13,689 nucleotides of DNA from DATEHQ01 sp035279525 (GTDB taxonomy: Bacteria; Chloroflexota; Dormibacteria; Dormibacterales; Dormibacteraceae): the NCBI GenBank assembly GCA_035279525.1, contig DATEHQ010000103.1, positions 1 through 13,689 of the forward strand. Direction: 5' to 3'. The stretch's first letter is position 1. Every line of letters begins with the position of its first letter. The notes under the pieces were generated by a model that ran no database searches, was not told the origin of the DNA, and saw only the letters and a list, made by a program, of their open reading frames with translations. The position numbers and the translations under genes were made by a program. Of the stretch, positions 6,262 through 13,114 are shown piece by piece.

Positions 6262-7128
6262 TTAGGCATCGTCCTCATCCTCATCATCGCCATTGGCGTC
6301 GGCGTCCTCGCTGAAGTCGACCGTCTCGGCGTCGTCCTCGACCGCGTGCATGCCCTCTTCCAGGTCGTCGCTGACCGGCGTCTCGGCGAGCGTCTCCTCT
6401 TCCTCGTCGTCGTCGGGGAAGACCCCGACCTCACGGGTGAGCAGGCTCCCCTTGGTGTAAGGCCGGAACTCGACCTCGCGCTTGCGCCGCATGGGGAAGC
6501 TCGGCTTCCCGGCGAAGCGTGGGTCCTGGTAGGTCTCGCGCACGATCAGCTTGACGGTGCTGCCCTCGCACGACGTGACGCCGGCCTGATAGCGGTTGCC
6601 ACCCCGCATGAACTTCGTCAGCCTGCGCGCGAGCTTCGCCTCGAGAAGGCCGAGGCGCACACCGCGCGAGGTCTCGGCGGCGATGCCGTCGCCGTCGATC
6701 TTCAGCTCCGCCACGTCGCCGGCCGCCACTTTGGAGCAGATGTCGGCGCTCGCACCCTCGGTGGTCGTGATGACGGTCTTGCCCATCTCTTCGACGAAGA
6801 GATTCAGGTCGACCCGCGTGCCGCCGACCTTCAGGCCTTCCTTCTGGTGCAGCAGCGCGTTGATCCGCGCGGCGTTCTTCTTGGCGATGGAGTTCATCGG
6901 GTTGAGCTTGAGCGCGGCCTCATAAGAGGCCTTCGCCTCCTTCAACTTTCCGAGCTCGGAGAGCGCCTTGCCGAGGCGGTTCTGCGTCTCCTCGTCGGCG
7001 CCAAAGTTGTCGATGATGAAGCGGTTGAGCTTGACGGCCTCGTCCCACTTGCCCGCGATCGCAAGCTGCACCGCGTCTTCGGCGTACTGCGATCGAGGCT
7101 TGAGGTGTTCGCCTGTCTCGGTCTTCAA
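6262..7128 (-). CDS. TPR protein with conserved C-terminal region and acidic tail, function unknown
   Basis: 288 residues from TTG (7126-7128). Residues 15-45 and 46-79 form two tetratricopeptide-like helix pairs (AIAGKWDEAVKLNRFIID, then RLGKALSELGKLKEAKASYE and ALKLNPMN). Residues about 105-235 form a mixed alpha/beta region starting VDLNLFVEEMGKTVITTTEG with two cysteines (C131, C187) and a basic stretch MRRKREVEF. I cannot assign this region to a named fold. Residues about 239-288 are a low-complexity tail dominated by Asp and Glu. There is no signal peptide, so it is probably cytoplasmic. The frame extends upstream to 7374, but that part is Pro/Arg-rich, antisense to the divergent gene, and lies above a -10 box at 7168-7173. 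GGAG sits ten bases before the TTG (seven before an in-frame ATT). It lies upstream of hisZ with no promoter seen between, so it may lead the his transcript. Confidence 0.75.
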   Translation of the reverse strand: MKTETGEHLKPRSQYAEDAVQLAIAGKWDEAVKLNRFIIDNFGADEETQNRLGKALSELGKLKEAKASYEAALKLNPMNSIAKKNAARINALLHQKEGLKVGGTRVDLNLFVEEMGKTVITTTEGASADICSKVAAGDVAELKIDGDGIAAETSRGVRLGLLEAKLARRLTKFMRGGNRYQAGVTSCEGSTVKLIVRETYQDPRFAGKPSFPMRRKREVEFRPYTKGSLLTREVGVFPDDDEEEETLAETPVSDDLEEGMHAVEDDAETVDFSEDADANGDDEDEDDA

Positions 7129-7148
7129 AATGCGCGCGCTCCAGTAGG

Positions 7149-7175
7149 TTGAGGAGAGGGGGTAGCAAGTATAAG
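7149..7175. promoter_or_regulatory. Overlapping divergent promoter elements for the TPR/his side and the first binding protein
   Basis: On the minus strand TATACT (7168-7173) is a good -10 box; its predicted +1 near 7161 leaves a leader of about 33 nt to the TPR start, but no good -35 is seen. On the plus strand TATAAG (7170-7175) overlaps it, with a weak -35 TTGAGG (7149-7154) at a short 15-nt spacing. Sharing of one AT-rich -10 region by both directions resembles bidirectional promoters. This is the only AT-rich patch in the 7129-7219 intergenic stretch. Confidence 0.5.
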
Positions 7176-7178
7176 TAC

Positions 7179-7196
7179 TGCCGGGAGGCGCCGGCA
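7179..7196. promoter_or_regulatory. Inverted repeat TGCCGG-n6-CCGGCA in the divergent intergenic region
   Basis: A perfect 6-bp inverted repeat with a 6-nt centre (GAGGCG) lies just right of the shared -10 region. It would sit upstream of the minus-strand promoter and at the start of the plus-strand leader. It could be an operator for a dimeric regulator or a leader hairpin. GC-rich sequence makes short palindromes likely by chance, so support is modest. Confidence 0.3.
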
Positions 7197-7219
7197 CTTC
7201 CGCTAAGGTGCGGGGCGTC

Positions 7220-8527
7220 GTGCGACTCAACCGAGGCGCCGCCGCGGGCCTTTGCCTGGTCCTCGCGACCGCCTGCTCCGGCGGCAGCCCGGGCGGCCCG
7301 CGCTCGAGCATCGACATCGGCGTCGACCTCCCGCTCACCGGGCCAGAGGCGCGCGCCGCGCAGCCGGCGCTCAACGGGATCCAGTTCTTCTTCGCGCGAC
7401 ACCCGTCAGTGGACGGCTACACGGTGGTCCTGACGCCCACCGACGACGCCCGCGGCGAAGCGGCGAACCCCGATCTCGGCCTCGGCGACATCCAGAGGTT
7501 CATCGCCGACCAGAGGCTGCTCGCGGTGCTCGGCCCCTTCGACGCCTCGGTCGCTCGCAGGGAGATTCCGGCGGCCAACGCGGCGGGGCTCGCCCTGGTC
7601 AGCCCGGCGACGAGCAGCCCGTGCCTGACGCGCGACGTGTACGTGCCGCCGGCCCTCAATCCCGCCGGCACCGCCGTGACGTGCAAGGAAGCCGGCCTCC
7701 CGACGGCGTCGGCGCTCCGCCCCACCCATCTCAACGACTACTTCCGCCTGACGACCACCGATGACCTCCAGGGGCCCGCGGCGGCCGACTACGCGACGAA
7801 GACACTGCACCTCGTCCGGGTTGGCGTGCTCTCGGACCACGAGGCATACGGCCAGGCGCTGGCCGACAGCTTCACCGCGCGGCTGCAGCGGCTTGGGGGC
7901 ACGGTGGTGGGACACCTCGACCTGAATCCGGCAGCGAGCACAGACACCACTGCGTGGCTCAAGCAGATGAAGGCCGCGGGGGCGCAGGCCATCTATTTCG
8001 GCGGCGCGACGAGCGGCAAGGGCTGCTCCATCCGCTCCGCGATGAGAGACGTTTTCGGCGCCGGCGAGGCCGCGCCCTTCCTGGGCGGCGACGGCATCGC
8101 GGACGATCCCGCCTGCGTCACAGCCGCCGGGTCCAACAGCCCGGGCATCTTCGCCACGGTGCCGATAGTCGATGCCGCCACGGCTTCCGGCGCCGCATCG
8201 GTGATCTCCGCGTTCAGGGCGGCGTACAGGAACGCCCGCGACTACGGCCCCTACACCGTCGTCGCCTATGACGCGGCGGCCGTCCTCTACGCGGCGCTCG
8301 ACCGCGCGATCCGCGCCGCCGGCGGGCAGGTCCCGCCTCGCGGCAACGTGGTGTCGCAGCTCACGGTCACCGCGGGATTCGCCGGAGCGACCGGCCCGAT
8401 CGGGTTTGACGCCGCCGGGGACACCACGCACCGAGTGGTTTCGATCTACGAGCCGGCCGGTTCCGACCCGGCCCTGCCGTGGCGCTTCGTCCAGGCCATT
8501 GATTACAGCGCGGCGCTCCCATATTGA
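7220..8527 (+). CDS. Branched-chain amino acid-type ABC transporter substrate-binding lipoprotein, copy 1
   Basis: 435 residues from GTG 7220. The N-terminus MRLNRGAAAGLCLVLATAC is a lipoprotein signal with C19 as the acylated residue (relaxed lipobox ATAC), followed by a Gly/Ser/Pro linker. The mature part is a type 1 periplasmic binding fold of the LivK/Peripla_BP_6 kind: IDIGVDLPLTGPE near 31-43, VLGPFDASVARREIPAANAAG (103-123), LVSPATS (126-132), the hinge-side VGVLSDHEAYGQALAD (201-216), and the C-terminal GPYTVVAYDAAAVLYAALDRA. Four cysteines (C135, C155, C269, C299) are shared with copy 2, suggesting two disulfides. Another in-frame GTG at 7208 would add four residues; TAAGG-like TAAGG at 7204-7208 suits 7220 better. 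The ligand cannot be read from sequence. It is not followed directly by permease genes; copy 2 lies between. Confidence 0.9.
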   Translation: MRLNRGAAAGLCLVLATACSGGSPGGPRSSIDIGVDLPLTGPEARAAQPALNGIQFFFARHPSVDGYTVVLTPTDDARGEAANPDLGLGDIQRFIADQRLLAVLGPFDASVARREIPAANAAGLALVSPATSSPCLTRDVYVPPALNPAGTAVTCKEAGLPTASALRPTHLNDYFRLTTTDDLQGPAAADYATKTLHLVRVGVLSDHEAYGQALADSFTARLQRLGGTVVGHLDLNPAASTDTTAWLKQMKAAGAQAIYFGGATSGKGCSIRSAMRDVFGAGEAAPFLGGDGIADDPACVTAAGSNSPGIFATVPIVDAATASGAASVISAFRAAYRNARDYGPYTVVAYDAAAVLYAALDRAIRAAGGQVPPRGNVVSQLTVTAGFAGATGPIGFDAAGDTTHRVVSIYEPAGSDPALPWRFVQAIDYSAALPY

Positions 8528-8550
8528 CCGGATCGGACTCACGTTCAGAT

Positions 8551-8581
8551 TCGACTTGACTTGAGGGCCTCACCAAGTCGA
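8551..8581. promoter_or_regulatory. 31-nt imperfect palindrome between the two binding-protein genes
   Basis: TCGACTTG (8551-8558) and CAAGTCGA (8574-8581) are perfect 8-bp arms, and inside them TGAG (8562-8565) pairs with CTCA (8569-8572) around GGC. It begins 24 nt after the stop of copy 1. It overlaps the -35 box and touches the -10 box of the candidate promoter for copy 2. It may be an operator, or as RNA a hairpin at the end of copy 1; no U-tract follows. Confidence 0.5.
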
Positions 8582-8585
8582 TAGT
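8556..8585 (+). promoter_or_regulatory. Candidate promoter of the second binding-protein gene
   Basis: TTGACT (8556-8561) is five of six bases to the -35 consensus and is followed after 18 nt by GATAGT (8580-8585), four of six to the -10 consensus. The predicted start near 8592 leaves a leader of about 149 nt before ATG 8741. This would allow copy 2 and the permease genes to be expressed apart from copy 1. Confidence 0.45.
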
Positions 8586-8679
8586 TGCACCGGAGTAGTG
8601 GTTCGGCCATCCCGATGTGGCCGCATTCGCCGCCGGCGCACTCTCGCCCCACCGTGCTGGGAAGAGGGCGGCGATTGAT

Positions 8680-8736
8680 GGGAGGAGATTTGGTTCGCGT
8701 AGAGGCGCCTTCCTCCCAAGCAAGCACAAGGGGGAA
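8680..8736 (+). promoter_or_regulatory. Leader with two mutually exclusive pairings next to the Shine-Dalgarno of copy 2
   Basis: GGGAGGA (8680-8686) can pair perfectly with TCCTCCC (8711-8717). The same pyrimidine stretch, TTCCTCCC (8710-8717), can instead pair, with one bulged U, to GGGGGAA (8730-8736), which contains the ribosome binding site for ATG 8741. The first pairing would free the site and the second would hide it. No known riboswitch class is recognised. Confidence 0.3.
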
Positions 8737-8740
8737 CCAT

Positions 8741-10006
8741 ATGGTTCGAGCTAGGGGACTCGCGGTCCTCGCCGTGGCAACGTTCGTCGCGTTCGCTTGC
8801 GGCGGTACGTCAGGCGGCGGCAACAACAGCAAGGGCGAGATCGACATCGCGAGCGATCTGCCCGTATCAGGGGCAGACGCGTCAAGCGGCCTGCCCACCC
8901 AGAACGGCGCGAACTTCGCGGTCACGCGAGCGGGCACGGTGAAGGGCTTCACCCTCAAGTTCGTGCCGTTCGACGACGCGGTAAACGGCGCGCACGACGC
9001 GCAAAAGGGCGTGCAGAACGTGCAGGCCATGCTGAGCAACAACAAGATCCTCGGCATGGTGGGCCCGTTCAACTCCGGCGTGGCAAAGGCTGAGATCCCG
9101 GTCGCCAACCAGGCTCCGCTGGCAATGATCAGCCCGTCCAACACCAACGAATGCCTCACGCAGGCGCACGACTACTGCCAGGCGGCCAACGGCTTCACGG
9201 CGGCCAGCCTGCGCCCGACCGGCAAGAACAACTACTTCCGCGTCGCCGCCCCGGACACCTTCCAGGGTCCCGCCATGGCGGACTTCGCGCTCAAGGCGAC
9301 CGCTTCCCAGGGCCTCGGCCTGACCAAGGTCGCGGTGTGGGACGACGAGGAGACCTTCGGCCAGGGCGTGGCCAACAACTTCGCCAAGGAATTCGCAGAC
9401 AAGGGCGGCACAGTGGTCGACCGGAAGAGCTACGACCCCAAGTCGAAGGCTGACTTCCACGACTTCATCGCCTCCGCGATCAACAAGGGAGCGCAGGGCA
9501 TCTACCTCGGCGCGACCTCGGCCACCAAGGGCTGCATCGCCCGCGGCGAGATGACCGCCGCACAGGCCGGCAGCCTGTACTACCTCGGTCCTGACGGCAT
9601 CGGCGACAGCCAGTGCATCAAGGACTCGGGCTCCAACGCCAACGACAAGATGTACGTCACCCAGGGCGTGGCGGACGCGACCCAGAACCCGACGGCGAAG
9701 GACGTCGTCGCCGCTTACCAGGCCGCGTACCCGGGCTCGTCCAACCTCGGCGCGTACACGTTCGCCGGTTACGACTGCGCCGCGATCCTCGTCGACGCGA
9801 TCGGCCGGGCCATCGACGCGAACGGAGGCAACATGCCGTCCCGCCAGCAGGTCATCGACGCGATCGGCAAGACCAGCAACTTCCAGGGTCTGACCGGAAC
9901 GATCACGTTTGACCAGAACGGCGACCCGACCAAACCGACGCTGCAGCTCCAGCACTACTCGGGTGGGAACTGGACGTTCGTAGCGCAGTTCTCGCAGGGC
10001 TCATAA
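8741..10006 (+). CDS. Branched-chain amino acid-type ABC transporter substrate-binding lipoprotein, copy 2
   Basis: 421 residues. The start ATG 8741 has AAGGGGG about six bases upstream and opens a lipoprotein signal peptide MVRARGLAVLAVATFVAFAC with C20 as the lipid anchor and a Gly/Ser/Asn-rich linker. An in-frame ATG at 8678 has no comparable signal sequence directly after it. The mature part is a LivK-like type 1 binding protein: EIDIASDLPVSGAD (33-46), LGMVGPFNSGVAKAEIPVAN (104-123), AMISPSNTNEC (128-138), KVAVWDDEETFGQG (196-209), IYLGATSATKGC (254-265), YYLGPDGIGDSQC (280-292), and the C-terminal GAYTFAGYDCAAILVDAIGRA. It is a diverged paralogue of copy 1 with the four cysteines kept (138, 146, 265, 292). 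It lies directly upstream of livHMGF and is the likely main receptor of that importer. Confidence 0.94.
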   Translation: MVRARGLAVLAVATFVAFACGGTSGGGNNSKGEIDIASDLPVSGADASSGLPTQNGANFAVTRAGTVKGFTLKFVPFDDAVNGAHDAQKGVQNVQAMLSNNKILGMVGPFNSGVAKAEIPVANQAPLAMISPSNTNECLTQAHDYCQAANGFTAASLRPTGKNNYFRVAAPDTFQGPAMADFALKATASQGLGLTKVAVWDDEETFGQGVANNFAKEFADKGGTVVDRKSYDPKSKADFHDFIASAINKGAQGIYLGATSATKGCIARGEMTAAQAGSLYYLGPDGIGDSQCIKDSGSNANDKMYVTQGVADATQNPTAKDVVAAYQAAYPGSSNLGAYTFAGYDCAAILVDAIGRAIDANGGNMPSRQQVIDAIGKTSNFQGLTGTITFDQNGDPTKPTLQLQHYSGGNWTFVAQFSQGS

Positions 10007-10031
10007 GCCAACTTCGTTAGCCGGATTTCCG

Positions 10032-10058
10032 AAGGAGGGGGCGCCTCGCCCCCTCCTT
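10032..10058 (+). terminator. Perfect 12-bp hairpin between the binding protein and livH
   Basis: AAGGAGGGGGCG (10032-10043) and CGCCCCCTCCTT (10047-10058) are exact complements around a CCT loop, 26 nt after the stop. It is followed by ATCATTAA rather than a run of T, so it may be a weak terminator or an mRNA stabiliser. Such elements commonly let the binding protein be made in excess over the membrane parts; that role is inferred here. Confidence 0.65.
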
Positions 10059-10089
10059 ATCATTAATCGACCTTGAGCGAGGGAAGCGA

Positions 10090-11133
10090 TTGAACGGAGC
10101 CCTGGCGAGGACGCCGGCCGCAACGCTGCGGGCGATCAGAAGCTCCCAGGTGTCGTCTCTAATCGGCCTGTTGATCCTGGCCGCCGCCCTTGCGCTGACC
10201 ATCCAGCACATCTTCCAGAACAACGCGAGCTACTTCTTCCAGATCCTCGTCATCGGGATCGCCGACGGGTCGATCTATGCGCTGATCGCCCTCGGCTACA
10301 CGATGGTGTACGGCATCATCGAGCTGATCAACTTCGCCCACGGCGACGTGTTCACGCTGGGCGCGTTCATCTCCATCTGGCTGCTCCCCATGTTCGGCGT
10401 CTCGGAGGGAGCGTCCGCCGTCAGCTGGATCCTGCCTTTTCTCGCTGTGGCGCTCCTGACCCTGGCCATCTGCGGCTTGATCAACATCGGGATCGAGCGG
10501 GTCGCCTACAGGCCGCTGCGCCACGCGCCCAGGCTCGCTCCATTGATCACCGCCATCGGCATGTCATCGATCCTCGAGGGAGCGATGTACCTGTGGCGCG
10601 GTCCGTTCAACCTGCACTACCCGAACCTCCTCCCCTCCACCCAGCTGGTCTTTGGCGGAGTGGCGATCGGATACAAGGACCTGATCGTGGTGGGGCTCGC
10701 CATCGTGCTGGTGGTCCTGCTCACGGTGTTCATCAACACCAGCAAGCTCGGCAGGGCCATGCGGGCCACCGCCCAGGACCGCGACGCGGCACAGCTGATG
10801 GGCATCAACATCAACGGGACCATCGCGTCGACCTTCTTCATCGGGGCCGTTCTCGCCGCCGCCGGCGGCATCATCTGGGGCCTTTACATCAACAACGTGA
10901 CCTTCGACCTGGGATTCTCGACGGGGCTGATCGCCTTCACCTCGGCGGTGTTCGGCGGCATCGGCAACATCCCGGGCGCGGCGCTCGGAGGTCTTCTGAT
11001 CGGCATCATCGCCGCCTTCAACAACGCCTACTTCGATTCCGCATGGACCGAGATCATCATCTTCGCGATCCTGATCGCGACCCTCGTATTCAGGCCGACC
11101 GGCTTGCTTGGGATGCGGGTACCTGAAAAGTGA
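10090..11133 (+). CDS. livH: Branched-chain amino acid-type ABC transporter permease LivH
   Basis: 347 residues, an integral membrane protein with about eight hydrophobic segments, one half of the transport channel in the cytoplasmic membrane. LivH signatures are IADGSIYALIALGYTMVYGI followed closely by LINFAHGDVFTLGAF (57-93), ERVAYRPLRHAPRLAPLIT (136-154), and the cytoplasmic coupling loop GRAMRATAQDRDAAQLMGI (221-239) that contacts the ATPases. The C-terminus FRPTGLLGMRVPEK is typical. The start is TTG (10090-10092) with GAGGGA about six bases upstream. About 30 residues before the first membrane segment form a basic N-terminal extension. The stop overlaps the livM start as GTGA. Confidence 0.95.
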   Translation: MNGALARTPAATLRAIRSSQVSSLIGLLILAAALALTIQHIFQNNASYFFQILVIGIADGSIYALIALGYTMVYGIIELINFAHGDVFTLGAFISIWLLPMFGVSEGASAVSWILPFLAVALLTLAICGLINIGIERVAYRPLRHAPRLAPLITAIGMSSILEGAMYLWRGPFNLHYPNLLPSTQLVFGGVAIGYKDLIVVGLAIVLVVLLTVFINTSKLGRAMRATAQDRDAAQLMGININGTIASTFFIGAVLAAAGGIIWGLYINNVTFDLGFSTGLIAFTSAVFGGIGNIPGAALGGLLIGIIAAFNNAYFDSAWTEIIIFAILIATLVFRPTGLLGMRVPEK

Positions 11134-12329
11134 CCCGTCTGCGCGCCTACCTGCGCGAGCACTCGAGGGACCCGAGCTTCATCGCCTACGTCGCCATGGG
11201 GATCGCGGCGCTGACCTTTCCCGAGGTCGTCCAGTTCGCCAGCGGCGGCAACGCCGACTACCTCGTCAGCCTGGCCGCGGACGGAGGTGTGTACGTCCTC
11301 CTCGCGATCGGCCTCAATGTCGTGGTCGGGTTCGCGGGGCTGCTCGACCTCGGTTACGCGGCCTTCTTCGCCATCGGGGCATACACGTACGGAATGCTTG
11401 CTTCGCAGCAGCTGATCGGCTCCCCCATCCACACCGCCGTTCACATCCCCTTCTGGATCGCGCTCTTCATCGGACTGTTCGTCGCCGCCGGCGCGGGAGC
11501 GCTGCTCGGCGCCCCGACCCTTCGCCTGCGCGGCGACTACCTCGCCATCGTGACGCTCGGCTTCGGCGAGATCGTGCCGCGTTTCTTCCGGAACGAGAAG
11601 GACTGGACCGCCGGTGTGAACGGGATCAGCGCCCTGGACCCGCCGACATTGCCGGCATGGATCACGGGCCCCTGGATCAACACCGACCTCGCGTTGGTGC
11701 AGCCATTCAAGTTCCTCTCCTTCAACGCGACGGCCTGGTACGTGCTGATCGTGATCATGGTCGTGGCCTGCGCGTTCGGGGTCAACAACCTGTACCGCTC
11801 GCGGCTCGGCCGCGCCTGGATGGCGGTGCGGGAGGACGAGACGGCCGCGGCCGCGATGGGCGTGAACACGGTCAACACCAAGCTGCTGGCCTTTGCGATC
11901 GGCGCGTCGTTCAGCGGGTTCGCCGGCGCGTTCTATGGGGCCAAGCTGTCCCTCGTCAGCCCGGACAACTTCACCTTCATCGTCTCGATCACGATCCTTT
12001 CGATGGTCGTGCTCGGTGGCATGGGCAACGTCGCCGGCGCGATGATCGGTGCGCTCGTCCTGTACTGGGTCCTCTACTACTTCCTTCCGGCCGCGCCCCA
12101 GGCGGCCTCAGGCTGGGCGCAATCGCTTGGGTTGAACTGGCTCAATGACTCCGTGCCCAACGGCTGGCCCGGACTCGCGGAGTTCATCAACCGGCTCAAG
12201 TTCATCCTGTTCGGCTTGATCCTCGTGTCGACGATGCTGCTGCGACCGCAGGGACTCCTGCCCAGCCGGTTGCGCGCCCAGGAGCTCAAGCGAGGCGTCC
12301 ATGACGAGCCGGTGAAGACAGTCGCATGA
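11130..12329 (+). CDS. livM: Branched-chain amino acid-type ABC transporter permease LivM
   Basis: 399 residues, the second membrane subunit. Its LivM marks are LNVVVGFAGLLDLGYAAFFAIGAY (62-85, in two adjacent blocks), LRLRGDYLAIVTLGFGEI (131-148), and the coupling loop SRLGRAWMAVREDETAAAAMG (224-244). A loop of about 55 residues, 158-200, is rich in Pro and Trp (PPTLPAWITGPWINTD) and probably lies outside; another outside loop near 320-350 contains GWAQSLGLNWLND. The C-terminus has the usual LRPQGLLPSRLRA. The start GTG (11130-11132) overlaps the livH stop by 4 nt and its own stop overlaps the livG ATG by 4 nt, so the three are likely translated as a coupled set. Confidence 0.95.
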   Translation: MTRLRAYLREHSRDPSFIAYVAMGIAALTFPEVVQFASGGNADYLVSLAADGGVYVLLAIGLNVVVGFAGLLDLGYAAFFAIGAYTYGMLASQQLIGSPIHTAVHIPFWIALFIGLFVAAGAGALLGAPTLRLRGDYLAIVTLGFGEIVPRFFRNEKDWTAGVNGISALDPPTLPAWITGPWINTDLALVQPFKFLSFNATAWYVLIVIMVVACAFGVNNLYRSRLGRAWMAVREDETAAAAMGVNTVNTKLLAFAIGASFSGFAGAFYGAKLSLVSPDNFTFIVSITILSMVVLGGMGNVAGAMIGALVLYWVLYYFLPAAPQAASGWAQSLGLNWLNDSVPNGWPGLAEFINRLKFILFGLILVSTMLLRPQGLLPSRLRAQELKRGVHDEPVKTVA

Positions 12330-13108
12330 GCGCCGATCAGCCGGCTCCGCCGATCCTTTCCCTCCAGGCGGTGAGCAAGCGGTTCGGCGGCCTGCTCGCC
12401 GTCGACGAGGTCAGCTTCGACGTGCCCAAGGGCCAGGTCTTTGCGCTGATCGGCCCCAACGGCGCGGGCAAGACGACGCTGTTCAACTGCATCACCGGCA
12501 TGTACACGCCGACCGCAGGACAGGTCATGTTCGAGGGCCGCGACATCTCCGGCGCGAAACCGCATCGGACCGCGCAGCTGGGCATAGCGCGCACGTTCCA
12601 GAACATCCGCCTTTTCGAATACATGACGGCGGTGGACAATGTGAAGGTCGGCCGCCACGTCCGCATGCACGCGAAGCTGTGGGACGCGCTTTTCAAGACT
12701 CCGTACGCCCGACGCGAGGAGAGGGCCGTCCACGAGCAGGCGCTCGAGCAGCTGCGCTTCGTGGGCATCGAACAGCACGCGGACAACTACGCGCGCAACC
12801 TCGCATATGGGCAGCAGCGGCGCCTCGAGATCGCGCGAGCCCTGGCCACCGAACCAAGGCTGCTCCTCCTCGACGAGCCCGCCGCGGGCTTCACGCCCCA
12901 GGAAAAAGTCCAGCTCATGGCGCTCGTGGCCAAGATCATCGACCGGGGGATCACCGTCTTCCTGATCGAGCACGACATGCGCGTCGTGATGGAAGCCTCG
13001 CAGCGCATCGCCGTGCTCGACCACGGCGAGAAGATCGCCGAGGGCCCGCCGGCCGAGGTCCGCGCCAACCCGCGCGTGATCGAGGCCTACCTCGGCAAGT
13101 CGGCCTGA
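12326..13108 (+). CDS. livG: Branched-chain amino acid-type ABC transporter ATP-binding protein LivG
   Basis: 260 residues, a cytoplasmic ATPase. The Walker A motif GPNGAGKTT is at 43-51, the Q-loop Q92 in ARTFQNIRLF, the LivG-type signature LAYGQQRRLEIARAL at 159-173 (YGQQ in place of the common SGGQ), Walker B LLLLDEP at 179-185, and the switch histidine H216 in LIEHDM. DEPAAGFTPQE is slightly unusual, since most LivG proteins read DEPAAGLNPxE. The C-terminal tail VIEAYLGKSA is the usual LivG ending. The ATG at 12326 overlaps the livM stop as ATGA. It would pair with LivF as a heterodimer that powers LivHM. Confidence 0.97.
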   Translation: MSADQPAPPILSLQAVSKRFGGLLAVDEVSFDVPKGQVFALIGPNGAGKTTLFNCITGMYTPTAGQVMFEGRDISGAKPHRTAQLGIARTFQNIRLFEYMTAVDNVKVGRHVRMHAKLWDALFKTPYARREERAVHEQALEQLRFVGIEQHADNYARNLAYGQQRRLEIARALATEPRLLLLDEPAAGFTPQEKVQLMALVAKIIDRGITVFLIEHDMRVVMEASQRIAVLDHGEKIAEGPPAEVRANPRVIEAYLGKSA

Positions 13109-13114
13109 CGCTGG

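Noticed and set aside
6216..6269. Short frame starting at ATG 6267-6269 that overlaps the TPR stop
   Set aside because: Only 17 codons before a stop and no known function; kept only as part of the hisZ start problem.
8605..8622. GGCCA-n8-TGGCC inverted repeat in the leader of the second binding protein
   Set aside because: Five base pairs only, with no link to a start, stop or promoter element; treated as background.
8678..8740. Alternative ATG 8678 start for the second binding protein
   Set aside because: It would place 21 polar residues before the lipoprotein signal peptide, whereas ATG 8741 has a strong ribosome site and a normal signal sequence directly after it.
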